The notes under the pieces are model-generated. The model was not told the origin of the DNA and made no database searches. It worked only from the letters and a program-made list of their open reading frames with translations. A stretch of 64,000 nt of DNA from Deltaproteobacteria bacterium (GTDB taxonomy: Bacteria; Myxococcota_A; UBA9160; UBA6930): NCBI GenBank assembly GCA_028817435.1, contig JAPPPQ010000015.1, positions 1 to 64,000 of the forward strand, read 5' to 3'. How positions within the stretch are numbered: position 1 is the first letter of the stretch; each line of letters starts with the position of its first letter. Both the position numbers and the translations under genes were made by a program. Shown here piece after piece: positions 44,071-54,200 of the stretch.

Positions 44071-44883
44071 GTGGCGGATTTGAGCGGGCGCGTGGCCGTG
44101 GTGACGGGGGCGGGGACGGGCATTGGCCGCGCCATTGCGCTGCGGCTTGCGGAGCAGGGCGCGGCAGTGGGCTTGATCGGCAGGCGGGAGTCGCCCCTGG
44201 CCGAGGTGGCGGCGCAGGCCGGGCCCGCGCGGGTGGTGGCGGCGGATGTCTCCCGGCGCGGGGCGGTGGATGCGGCCTTTGCCGAAATCGCCGCCGAACT
44301 GGGGCCGTTGCACATTGTGGTGGCCAACGCCGGCGCGGGCGGCCCCAACCAGGACGGGCCGGAAGACCGCTGGGACGAGATTCTCCGCGCCAATCTGGAC
44401 GGTGCCTACTACTGCCTGCGCGCCTTCATGCGCCACATGGCGCCGCCGACGCCGGCAGAGCCGACGGAATCCGGCGCGCGCCGCCACGCCGTCGTCATTT
44501 CTTCCTGCGTGGCGCGCTTCGGGACCGGCGGAATCAGCGCATACAGCGCGGCCAAGGCCGGGCAGCTCGGGCTGGTGCGCGCGCTGGCGGTGGAGTGGGC
44601 GCCGCAGGTGCTGGTGAACGCCATCTGCCCGGGCTGGGTCGAAACGCAAATGGCGGCGGACCGCATGCGCGAAATCGGCGAGGCGCAGGCCCGCGCCCAG
44701 GGCCGAGCGCCGGACGCCGGGAGCGCCGCCGCCGCCCGCGCCGAGCTCATCGGCGCGCTGCCCTTGCAGCGCATCAGTCAGCCGGAGGAAATCGCCGCGC
44801 TGGTGGAGTTTCTCTGCTCTCCCGGGGCCGCGGCCTTCACCGGCCAGGCATTCGATCCCAACAACGGCGCTTGGATGGGCTGA
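44071..44883 (+). CDS. Short-chain dehydrogenase/reductase
   Basis: VAVVTGAGTGIGRAIALRLAEQG, NAGAGG, SAYSAAKAG. Confidence 0.88.
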   Translation: MADLSGRVAVVTGAGTGIGRAIALRLAEQGAAVGLIGRRESPLAEVAAQAGPARVVAADVSRRGAVDAAFAEIAAELGPLHIVVANAGAGGPNQDGPEDRWDEILRANLDGAYYCLRAFMRHMAPPTPAEPTESGARRHAVVISSCVARFGTGGISAYSAAKAGQLGLVRALAVEWAPQVLVNAICPGWVETQMAADRMREIGEAQARAQGRAPDAGSAAAARAELIGALPLQRISQPEEIAALVEFLCSPGAAAFTGQAFDPNNGAWMG

Positions 44884-45014
44884 GGCCCCTTCCCCTCGGG
44901 GAAGCCGGGTGGCTTGACAGGGGGGCAGGCTGGGCGATTCTCCGCCCTTCGGCGGCGCGGCGGCGGTATCCTGCCCCCGGCGGGGCAAGGCGCAGAGCGC
45001 CGGAAGGGGAGCAA

Positions 45015-45959
45015 TTGAGCGCGGTTTTCGGCGGCGACTGGGCGCTGATTTTGGGGGGCTCGAGCGGCTTCGGGCTGGCCACGGCCCACAAGCTCGCCGC
45101 CCACGGCATGAATTTGTGCATCCTGCACCGGGACCGGCGCGGCGCCATGCGGCGCATTGCGCCGGAGTTCGAGAAGCTGCGCGGCCTGGGCGTCCAACTG
45201 CTGACGCGCAACGCCGACGCGCTCTCTCCCGAAGTGCGCGGCGAGGTGCTGGAAGAGCTGCGCGGGGCGCTGGGCGAATCGGGCCGGGTGCGGGTGCTGT
45301 TGCACTCCATCGCTTTCGGCAACCTGAAGCTGCTGGTGGCCGCAAAGCCGCAGCGCCGCGCGGTGCGGGCCGAGCTCGCCGCGCGGCTCGGCGTCCCCGA
45401 GCCGAAGCTCGGCGAGGCGGTGGAGGCGCTGTTCGGCGAGGGCTGCGCCGAGCTCGCCGAGCTCGCCGATGCGCCGGACTATCCCGCCTATTCCTATCTC
45501 GACGCCGACGATATCTCGCGCACCGTGCACACCATGGGCACCAGCCTGGTGGATTGGGTGCAGGCGCTGCACGCCGCCGGGCTCTTCGCCGCCGACGCCC
45601 GGGTATTTGGACTCACCAGCGAGGGCAACGCGCTGGCCTGGAAGGGCTACGCGGCGGTTTCGGCGGCGAAGCTGGCGCTGGAAGCGGTGGCGCGCGCCAT
45701 CGCCGCAGAGTTCGCGCCCTATGGCGTCCGCTGCAATGTGCTGCAGCCGGGCGTTACCGAAACTCCCGCGCTGGCCGCCATTCCGGGCAGCGGCCACCTG
45801 AAGGCCCACGCGCTGCTCCGCAATCCCTACCGGCGGCTCACCACCCCCGCCGATGTGGCGAATGTGGTCTACCTGCTCAGCCTGCCCGAAGCCGCGTGGA
45901 TCAACGGCGAGGTGATTCGCGTGGACGGCGGCGAACACATATCGGGGAGCACGGCGTGA
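45015..45959 (+). CDS. Enoyl-ACP reductase-like SDR (FabI/FabL-like Y-x6-K)
   Basis: WALILGGSSGFGLATAHKLAAHG; active-site-like GYAAVSAAK (Y-x6-K); in FAS-like cluster; TTG start. Confidence 0.7.
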   Translation: MSAVFGGDWALILGGSSGFGLATAHKLAAHGMNLCILHRDRRGAMRRIAPEFEKLRGLGVQLLTRNADALSPEVRGEVLEELRGALGESGRVRVLLHSIAFGNLKLLVAAKPQRRAVRAELAARLGVPEPKLGEAVEALFGEGCAELAELADAPDYPAYSYLDADDISRTVHTMGTSLVDWVQALHAAGLFAADARVFGLTSEGNALAWKGYAAVSAAKLALEAVARAIAAEFAPYGVRCNVLQPGVTETPALAAIPGSGHLKAHALLRNPYRRLTTPADVANVVYLLSLPEAAWINGEVIRVDGGEHISGSTA

Positions 45960-46960
45960 CTCTTTACCTGCACGGCATGGGCCACTACCAGCCCGAAACC
46001 GAGCTCAGCAACCGCTTCCTGGCAGAGCTGGACATCGGCACCACCGAGGAGTGGATTGTCGAGCGGGTGGGAATCCGCACGCGGCGCACGGTGCTGCCCC
46101 TGGATTACATCCGCCAGACGCGCAACCGGGATCTGCGCGCCGCCGCCGAGGCCGCGCAACAGAGCAACGCCGAGCTGGCCGCCTGCGCGGCGGAGCTCGC
46201 GCTGCGCCGGGCGGGAATCGGCCGCGAGCGCATCGGCCTGGTGGTGTCCGGCAGTTCCGCGCCCCGGGTGGTCACCCCCGCCGAAGCCAGCTTTGTGGCG
46301 AAAGAGCTCGGCATCGAAGCGCCCGTCTTCGATTTGAATTCCGCCTGCTCCACCTTCACGGCGCAGCTCTACGCGCTCTCGCTGATGAATCCGCCGGCGC
46401 TGCCCGAGTTCGTGCTGCTGACGCAGCAGGAGAGTCTGACCACGGCGCTGGATTACACCGACCGCGGGAGCTGCATCTTGTTCGGCGACGGCGCAGCCGC
46501 CGCCGTGGTTTCCACGCAGGTTCCGGCCCCGGTGCAGCTCAGCCATCTGCATCTCGCTTCAGATCCCCAGGCCGCCGACAAGGTGATGATTGAACGCTGC
46601 GGCTACTTCGAGCAGGACGGGCGCGCTGTGCAGATGTTCGCCATCAAGCGCACCCGCGACGGCTTCGAGCATATCCGCAATATGCAGCAGCAGGAGGGCG
46701 GCTCGCAGCGCCCGCTGCACTTCATCGGCCACCAGGCGAATCTGCGCGTGCTGGAGCAGGTCTGCAAGCGCTGCAACATTCCGCCGGAACTGCATCACTC
46801 GAATGTCGAAACCTGCGGCAACATGGGCGGTGCCAGCGCGCCCTCGGCGCTCTCCATGCACTGGGAAAAGTTCACGCCGCAGGACGATATCGCGCTGGTG
46901 ACGGTGGGCGGCGGCCTCAGTTGGACGCGCGCACTGCTGCGCTTCGGGCAGCCGTTGTGA
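45956..46960 (+). CDS. Beta-ketoacyl-ACP synthase III-like (KASIII/FabH-like)
   Basis: ERVGIRTRR, nucleophile region FDLNSACSTFTAQL, HFIGHQANLRVLE, CGNMGGASAPSAL (Cys-His-Asn preserved). Confidence 0.85.
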   Translation: MTLYLHGMGHYQPETELSNRFLAELDIGTTEEWIVERVGIRTRRTVLPLDYIRQTRNRDLRAAAEAAQQSNAELAACAAELALRRAGIGRERIGLVVSGSSAPRVVTPAEASFVAKELGIEAPVFDLNSACSTFTAQLYALSLMNPPALPEFVLLTQQESLTTALDYTDRGSCILFGDGAAAAVVSTQVPAPVQLSHLHLASDPQAADKVMIERCGYFEQDGRAVQMFAIKRTRDGFEHIRNMQQQEGGSQRPLHFIGHQANLRVLEQVCKRCNIPPELHHSNVETCGNMGGASAPSALSMHWEKFTPQDDIALVTVGGGLSWTRALLRFGQPL

Positions 46961-47685
46961 GCGAGACGCGCGTCGCGCTGGTGACCGGCGCAGGTGGCGG
47001 CATCGGCGCCGCCACGGCCCGGGCGCTGGCCGCCGAGGGCTTCCGCGTCGCGCTGCACTACCGCAGCAGCGAGTCGCAGGCCCGGGCGCTTTCGCAGGAG
47101 CTGCCCGGCGCGCTGCTGCTGCAGGCAGATCTCTCCCAGCCCGCCGAGGCCGAGGCGCTGGTGCGCGCACTGCGCGAATCCGCCGGCCGCCTGGATGTGC
47201 TGGTGAACAACGCCGGCCACAATGTGAACGGACTCATGCCGGCCATGAGCCTGGAGAGCTACGACGCCGTGGCCGGGCTGGCGCGCGGCGCATGGCTGCT
47301 CACCAAGCTGGTGCTGCGCCGCTTCATGCTGCGGCAGAGGTCCGGGCGCATCATCAATGTCTCCAGCGTGGTGGGGCACACCGGCAACCCGGGGCAGGTG
47401 CCCTACACCATGGCGAAGGCGGGACTCGACGCCATGACCCGCTCGCTGGCGCAGGAGCTCGCCGGGCGCGGCATTCTGGTGAACTCGGTGGCGCCGGGCT
47501 TTATCGAGACCGGCATGACCGCGGAGCTGCCCGAGGAAATGCGCGCGGGCGTGCTGGCCCGGGTGCCGCTGGGCCGCATGGGCACGCCGCAGGATGTGGC
47601 GGACGCCATCGCCTGGCTCGCCACCCGCGCCGAATATGTGCACGGCAGCGTTTTGCATGTGAACGGGGGACTCTACGGTGGCTGA
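46957..47685 (+). CDS. 3-oxoacyl-ACP reductase-like SDR (FabG-like)
   Basis: VALVTGAGGGIGAATARALAAEGF, NNAGHNVNG, YTMAKAGLDAMTRSLAQELAGRGILVNSVAPGFI. Confidence 0.88.
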   Translation: MSETRVALVTGAGGGIGAATARALAAEGFRVALHYRSSESQARALSQELPGALLLQADLSQPAEAEALVRALRESAGRLDVLVNNAGHNVNGLMPAMSLESYDAVAGLARGAWLLTKLVLRRFMLRQRSGRIINVSSVVGHTGNPGQVPYTMAKAGLDAMTRSLAQELAGRGILVNSVAPGFIETGMTAELPEEMRAGVLARVPLGRMGTPQDVADAIAWLATRAEYVHGSVLHVNGGLYGG

Positions 47686-48136
47686 GCCGCTGCGCCCCGG
47701 CGAAGTGCTGGCCCGGGTGCCCCAGCGCCCGCCCTTCCGCTTTGTGGACGAGCTGATCGAGCTCGGCGACGAGCGCGTGGTGGGGGCTTACCGCTGGGAT
47801 CCGCAGGCGGATTTCTACCGCGGCCACTTTCCCGGCAACCCGGTGACCCCCGGCGTGCTGTTGGTGGAGTGCATGGCGCAGTGCGGCGTGGTGCCGCTGG
47901 CGCTGCATCTCTTTCACCGCGATCTCGCCGCAGCTGAGGCGCTGCGCATGCAGACTCTGTTCACCGACGCCGATGTGGAATTCTCCGGCATCGTCCGCCC
48001 TGGGGAGCGCGTGCAGGTGGTTTCGCAACTGGATTTCTACCGCCGCCGCAAATTGCGGGTGCACGCGCGCATGACCCGGGAGGATGGCGAGTTGGTCTGC
48101 TCGGGCAAGCTGGCGGGAATCGGGGTGTTGTCGTGA
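47678..48136 (+). CDS. 3-hydroxyacyl-ACP dehydratase (FabZ-like hotdog)
   Basis: QRPPFRFVDELIEL, GHFPGNPVTPGVLLVECMAQCG. Confidence 0.9.
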   Translation: MAEPLRPGEVLARVPQRPPFRFVDELIELGDERVVGAYRWDPQADFYRGHFPGNPVTPGVLLVECMAQCGVVPLALHLFHRDLAAAEALRMQTLFTDADVEFSGIVRPGERVQVVSQLDFYRRRKLRVHARMTREDGELVCSGKLAGIGVLS

Positions 48137-49416
48137 GCGCGGGGCGGCGCGTGGTGGTGACGGGGCTGGGCGTGATTGCGCCCAATGGCAACGGCGTGGC
48201 GGAATTCGAGCGCGCGCTGCGCGAGGGCCGCAGCGGCTTGCGCCACCGCGAGGATATGCAGGAGCTCGGCTTCGGCTGCCAGGTGGCGGCGGTGCCGGAG
48301 GGCGTGGAGGCGCTGGCCGAGCGCAGCTTCAGCGCCGAGGAACTCTTCGCCATGAACGCCATTCACCGCTACGCGGCGCTGGTCGCCCTGGAAGCCTGGC
48401 AGGACGCCGGGCTGGCGCGCCCCGATGCGGCGGATGACCGGGTGGACTGGGACAGCGGCGCCATACTCGGCACCGGCATCGGCGGCATGGACACCATCGG
48501 CGACCGCGTCGTCCCCTTCGTCAACGGGAAGAAGGTGCGGCGCCTCGGCAGCACCGCCGTCGAGCAGGTCATGGCCAGCGGAGTCTCCGCCCGGGTCTCG
48601 GGCCTGCTGGCGCTGGGCAACCAGGTCAGCACCAATTCCAGCGCCTGCGCCACCGGCGTCGAGGCCATTGCATTGGGGGCGGAGCGCATTGCGCAGGGCG
48701 CGGCGGAGCGCATGGTCTGCGGCGGCGCGGAAATCGCCACGCCCTACATTTGGGCCGGCTTCGATGCCATGCGCGTGCTGAGCCGCCGCTTCAACGCCGC
48801 GCCCGAGCAGGCTTCGCGCCCGCTGAGCGCGTCGGCGGGGGGCTTCGTGCCGGGGGCCGGGGCGGGCGCGCTGCTGGTGGAGAGCCTCGACAGCGCCCGC
48901 GGCCGGGGCGCGCGCATCTACGCCGAACTGCGCGGCGCCGCCATCAACTGCGGCGGCCACCGCAGTGGCGGCAGCATGACGGCGCCGAATCCCGAAGGCG
49001 TGCGCCGCTGCATCCGCGCCGCCGTCGCTGCTGCCGGCATTGCGCCCGCCGAGGTGCAGGCCATCAGCGGCCATCTCACCGCCACCGCCGCCGATCCGCG
49101 CGAGGTGGCCTGCTGGGCCGATGCACTGCAGCGCGGCCCCGGCGATTTTCCGCTCATCACCTCCACCAAGTCGCTGATCGGCCACACGCTGGGCGCGGCG
49201 GGCGCCATCGAATCCGTCGCCGCGCTGCTGATGCTGCAGAACGGCTTCGTGCACGCCTCGCGCAACTGCGAAGATCTGCACCCCGAAATCGCGCCCTACG
49301 CCGATTCCGTTCCCCACGAATTGCACAAGGCGCCGGAGCTGCGCCTGCTGATGAAGGCCGGCTTCGGCTTCGGCGATGTGAACGCGGCCCTCGTGCTGCA
49401 GAAATGGGAAGACTGA
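48133..49416 (+). CDS. Beta-ketoacyl-ACP synthase II-like (KASII/FabF-like)
   Basis: VVVTGLGVIAPNG, NSSACATGVEAI (Cys), GHLTATAADPREV (His), KSLIGHTLGAAGAIE (His). Confidence 0.9.
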   Translation: MSAGRRVVVTGLGVIAPNGNGVAEFERALREGRSGLRHREDMQELGFGCQVAAVPEGVEALAERSFSAEELFAMNAIHRYAALVALEAWQDAGLARPDAADDRVDWDSGAILGTGIGGMDTIGDRVVPFVNGKKVRRLGSTAVEQVMASGVSARVSGLLALGNQVSTNSSACATGVEAIALGAERIAQGAAERMVCGGAEIATPYIWAGFDAMRVLSRRFNAAPEQASRPLSASAGGFVPGAGAGALLVESLDSARGRGARIYAELRGAAINCGGHRSGGSMTAPNPEGVRRCIRAAVAAAGIAPAEVQAISGHLTATAADPREVACWADALQRGPGDFPLITSTKSLIGHTLGAAGAIESVAALLMLQNGFVHASRNCEDLHPEIAPYADSVPHELHKAPELRLLMKAGFGFGDVNAALVLQKWED

Positions 49417-49437
49417 AACCCAGAAAGGAGAGAGACA

Positions 49438-49686
49438 ATGGACGCCAGTGACATTCAGGAGCGCGTGGTGAAGATCCTCACGCCCTATGTGAAGGACCAG
49501 GAGGCGCTCGCCAGCGTGAGCGCCGGCACCAACATTCTCGAGGATTTGAAGGTCAACTCGGCCCGCCTCGTGGATGTGGTGCTGGCCTTCGAGGACGAGT
49601 TCGACATTGAGATCGCCGATGAGGATGTGGACGCCGTCAACAGCGTCGGCGACTGCGTCGAGCTGATTGGCAAGAAGCTCGGCTGA
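49438..49686 (+). CDS. Acyl carrier protein, non-canonical NSA attachment motif
   Basis: 82 aa acidic helical protein, ...DLKVNSARLVDVVLAFEDEFDIEIADEDVDAVNSVGDCVELI. Confidence 0.85.
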   Translation: MDASDIQERVVKILTPYVKDQEALASVSAGTNILEDLKVNSARLVDVVLAFEDEFDIEIADEDVDAVNSVGDCVELIGKKLG

Positions 49687-49710
49687 GCGCCGGCCGCCGC
49701 GGGAGGCGAA

Positions 49711-50574
49711 ATGGCGCCGACTCTCTCTGCGGCGGGCCGCCGCGCACTGCGGTTGCAGCGCGCGGTGAGCCTGCTGCTCGCGCCGCTGTGGATTCCCGCC
49801 TTCACCGCGCTGATGTGGGGCGCGCTGCGCTGGCGAATCGCAGACGCTGCGCCGCTGCGCCGCGCCTATGCGCGGCTGCGCGCCGAGTCCCGCGCGCCGT
49901 TGCTCATCTGCGCAAACCATCTGACCATGCTGGATTCCTTCGTGATCGGCTGGGCGCTGGGCGGCATCGGCTTCTATCTGCGCGATTTCGCGGCGCTGCC
50001 CTGGAACACGCCCGAGCGCGTTCACTTCGCCGACACCTGGTGGAAGCGCGCGCTGGTCTATCTGCTGAAGTGCGTTCCCATATCCAGGGGCTCGGCGCGG
50101 GGCGAAGTGGCGCTGGTTTTTGAGAAGCTGCGCTTTCTGATGCTGCGCGGCGATGTGGCGTTGGTGTTTCCCGAAGGCGGGCGCAGCCGCAGCAGCCGCG
50201 TCGAGGAAGCCAACGCGGCCTACGGCGTGGGCAGGCTGGTGAACTCGCTCCCCGGTTGCCGCGTGCTCTGCGTCTATCTGCGCGGCGCGGGGCAGCACAC
50301 CTGGACCGATTGGCCCGCGCGCGGCGAGCGCTTCCGCGCTACGGCCCAGTGCATTGAGCCGCAGAGCGAAGCGCGCGGCCTGCGCGCTTCGCTGGATGTC
50401 TCCCGGCAAATCGTGCGCCGCCTGGCGGAGATGGAGCGCGCGCACTTCGCCGACCACGGCGCGCCCCCGCAACCCGCGCCCGCCGCCGAAGCCGCTTCCG
50501 CTTCCGGTGCAGCCGCCGCGCCCGCGCGAGCTGCTTCTGCCGGTGTTGCAGCCGGAGGTGGCGATGATCGGTAA
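49711..50574 (+). CDS. 1-acyl-sn-glycerol-3-phosphate acyltransferase-like (PlsC family)
   Basis: NHLTMLD (NHx4D-type), VFPEGGRSRS. Confidence 0.85.
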   Translation: MAPTLSAAGRRALRLQRAVSLLLAPLWIPAFTALMWGALRWRIADAAPLRRAYARLRAESRAPLLICANHLTMLDSFVIGWALGGIGFYLRDFAALPWNTPERVHFADTWWKRALVYLLKCVPISRGSARGEVALVFEKLRFLMLRGDVALVFPEGGRSRSSRVEEANAAYGVGRLVNSLPGCRVLCVYLRGAGQHTWTDWPARGERFRATAQCIEPQSEARGLRASLDVSRQIVRRLAEMERAHFADHGAPPQPAPAAEAASASGAAAAPARAASAGVAAGGGDDR

Positions 50575-51256
50575 CGATGTCGTGGATCTCGCCCATCCGG
50601 CGACGCGCCCCGGCGCGCAGCACCCGCGCTTCGACGCCCGCGTCTTCACCGGGGCGGAGCGCGCCGCGCTGGCGCAGAGCCCTGGGGCGGAGCGCCTGCG
50701 CTGGATTTTCTGGGCCGCCAAAGAGTCCGCCTACAAGGCCGCCCGCAAACTCGATTCCCGCACGGTCTGGTCCCCCGCGCGCTTCGCAGTGCAGCTCGAG
50801 CCGGCTGGGCCGCGGGAATTGACGGCGCTCTGCGGCGTGGTGCGCCATGGCGCTCTCGCTTTTTCTTTGCGCGTTGAGTCGAATGCCGAGAAGGTGCACG
50901 CGCTGGCATTTTGCGCGCGGAGCGCGCCGGACGCGCTTTACTGCGATGGCGTGGAGTCCTGCGCGAAAGGCGTGAAAGCCAGCGCCGCGGTGCGCGCCGC
51001 CGCCCGCCGCGAAATCGCCGCATGGCTGGGCGCTGCGCCGGATGCCATTTGCATCGGGCGGCGCGGGCGCATTCCGACTCTGCACATCGCCGGGCTGCCC
51101 GGGGAGGCCGCCGATCTCTCGCTCTCCCACCACGGCCGCTTCGTAGCCTGGGCCTGCGAAATTGAGCGCGCGGCGCTGCGCAACGCCCCGCGGCGCGCGG
51201 CCAATCACTCCGCCCGGCACGGCGCAATGCGCCGCGTGGAACGCCATGCCGTCTGA
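50564..51256 (+). CDS. 4'-phosphopantetheinyl transferase superfamily protein
   Basis: IGNDVVDL, IFWAAKESAYKAARK, LSLSHHGRFVAWAC. Confidence 0.85.
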   Translation: MIGNDVVDLAHPATRPGAQHPRFDARVFTGAERAALAQSPGAERLRWIFWAAKESAYKAARKLDSRTVWSPARFAVQLEPAGPRELTALCGVVRHGALAFSLRVESNAEKVHALAFCARSAPDALYCDGVESCAKGVKASAAVRAAARREIAAWLGAAPDAICIGRRGRIPTLHIAGLPGEAADLSLSHHGRFVAWACEIERAALRNAPRRAANHSARHGAMRRVERHAV

Positions 51257-54200
51257 ACCGCGCGCGCCGGGATTTTTCGCGCGGCTCTCGCGGCGCAAGC
51301 GCCGGGCGGCCGAGCCGGAATCGCCGCCGCCCGCCGCACCCGAAGCCGCGCCCGCCGGGCCGCCGGGCTTTGAGCCCATCCAGCGGCTCGCCATTGTGAA
51401 CCGGGGCGAGGCGGCCATGCGCTGCATTCGCGCGGTGAAGGCGCTGCGCGCGCAAGAGGGTTCGGTGCTGCGCGCGCTGGCGCTTTTCACCGAGGAGGAG
51501 CGCATGGCGCCCTTCGTTCGCCACGCCGATTTGGCAGAGCCGCTTTCGGGCAGCGGCGTTGCGGCGTATCTGGATCACGAGGGAATCGCCTTGGCCCTGG
51601 CCCGCGCGCAGGCGGATGCGGTGTGGCCGGGCTGGGGCTTTGTCGCCGAGGATGCGTCCTTCGTCGAGAAGATCGAGGCGGCGGGGCTGCGCTTTCTCGG
51701 CCCTTCGCCCGCGGCGATGCGCGCGCTCGGCGACAAGATCGGCTCGAAGCGGCTGGCCGAGCGCGCCGGCGTCCCCGTTTCGCCGTGGAGCGGCGCTGCG
51801 CTGCCCGATGCGGAGGCGGCCGCCGAAGCGGCGCGGGACATCGGCTATCCGCTGGTGGTGAAGGCCTCCGCCGGGGGCGGCGGGCGCGGCATTCGCATTG
51901 TGGAGCGCGCCGAAGATCTGGCGGCGGCCTTCCGCTCCGCCGCGGCCGAAGCCGAGGCGGCCTTCGGCGACGGCCGCCTATTCGTCGAGCAAAAGGTCAC
52001 CGGCGGCAGGCACATCGAGGTGCAGATTGCCGCCGACCGCCACGGCACAGTGCACGCAGTGGGCTGCCGCGATTGCTCGGTGCAGCGCCGCCACCAGAAA
52101 GTGCTGGAAGAAGCGCCGCCCCCCGGACTTTCCGGCGAATTGCAGCAGGCGCTGTGCGGCGCGGCGGTGCGCATCGCCGCCGCCGCGGGCTATGTGGGAG
52201 TCGGCACCGTGGAGTTTCTGGTGGGCGGCGGCGAGTGGTTCTTTCTCGAGATGAATCCGCGCCTGCAGGTGGAGCACGGCATTACCGAGGAGACCACGGG
52301 ACTGGACCTGGTGCAGTTGCAGATTCGCATTGCGCGCGGCGAATCGCTGGCCGGACTGGAGGTGCAGAGCCGCGGCTGCGCCATGGAGGCGCGGCTCTGC
52401 GCCGAAGATCCCGAGCGCGGCCACCTGCCCTCCCCCGGGCGCATTGCGCGCTTCGATCCCGCGCTGGGCCCGCGCATTCGCGTGGATACCGGCGTGGCCG
52501 CGGGCAGCCTGGTCCCCGCCGCCTTCGATTCGCTGATCGCCAAAGTGATTGCGGCCGGCGAGACGCGCGAAGAGGCGCGCGCGCGGCTGGCCGCGGCGCT
52601 GGCCGATACCGAGCTGGTCATTGAAGGCGGCGCCAGCAACAAGGGATACCTGGCGGAGATTCTGGAGCACCCGGAATACCGGCGCGGCGGAGTGGACACC
52701 ACCTGGCTGGACCGCTTCGGCGCAGCGCGCGGCGCGCAATCGGAGTTCGCCGCGCCGGCATTGCTGGCCGCCGCGATTCTCACCTATCAGCGCCGCCGCG
52801 CCGAAATGCGCCTCAACTTCTACGCCGAAGCCGGCGGCATTGCCCAGGCCCCCGCCTCCGAAGGGCAGGAAGTGGATCTGAGCCACGGCGGCGAGCAGTA
52901 TCGGCTGCATGTATTTGCGGTGGGCGCTTGGGGCTACCGGGTGCATTTGAAAGAGGGCGCGGAAGGGGGAGAAACCAGCGCAGTGGTGCGCGCCACGTTG
53001 CGCGAACAGGGCGTATGCGCCGCGCGGCTCGATCTCGGCGGGCGCGCGCTGCGCGTGCTCTACGATTTGGGCGAAGCGGGCCTGCGCGTGGAAGTGGAGG
53101 GCCGCGCTTTTGCTTTCTCTTATCAGGCCGCGGGACAGGTGCGCGCCGCCACGCCGGCCATGGTGGTTTCGGTGAATGTGGCGCCGGGCGATGCGGTGTC
53201 GGCCGGCCAACTGCTCGGCGTGCTCGAGGCGATGAAGATGGAAGTGGGCTTCGAGGCGCCGGTGTCGGGCACGGTCAGCGAGGTGCGCGCGCGCAGCGGG
53301 CAGCAGGTGGCGGCGGGCGATGTGCTGCTGGTCATAGACGCCTCGCCCGATGGCGCGGCCCCCGGCGCGGCGGCGCGGATTCGCCTGGCCGAAGAGGCCG
53401 ATCCCCTGCAGCCGCTCTTTGCGCCGCGCGCCGGCGAAAAGTTGGGCGAGCCGGATCTGCTGGCCGCCGAGCGCGCGCCCGCCGCGGCCCGGCGCGCCGC
53501 GCTGGCCGCGGTGCGCGAAGAGACTCGCCGCGTGCTGCTGGGCTACGACGCAACCCCGGCCCGCGCCGAGCGCCTGGCCGAGCTGCACGAAGCGCCGCTG
53601 CCCGACGCGTTGCCGGATTCCTTCTGCCGCGAGCTCGCCAATTTGGGCGAGGAGATCTGCCTGCTGGCGGATCTGGCGGTGCTCTTCGTCCGCTCCCGGG
53701 CGGCCTCGGTATCCGGCGAGTCCGGTCCCTCGAATGAGGCGCGGCTGCGTATGTATGTGCGGCGCTTCCGGGCCGGCGGCGCGGGCATTGCGGAGGATTT
53801 CCTGGAGCTGGTGCGCCGCGCGCTTTCGCACTACGGCTTGCGCGGACTCGAGGCCAGCGATGCGTTGGAGCGCGCGCTGTTGCGGTTGCTGGCCTCGCAG
53901 CAATCCGGACTGCGCGACCGCCTGGCCCGGGCCATGCTGCGCCGCATTGCAGACGCGGCGCGGCGCGGCGTTTCCCCCGGCGCCACCAAGCGCCTGGGCG
54001 AGTCGCTCGACTCGCTGGCGCGAATGCGCGGCCTGGTCACCGACCGGGTGGCCGACGCCGCCATCGAGGCGCGCTATCTGCTGTTCGAGCAGCCCGAGAT
54101 TCAGCGCCGCGCCGAGCACATCAGCAGCAGCGTGCAGGCATGGCTGGATGCGGCGGCGGAAAGCCCCGCGCATCCCCCCGAGAATGTGCTGCGCGACTTT

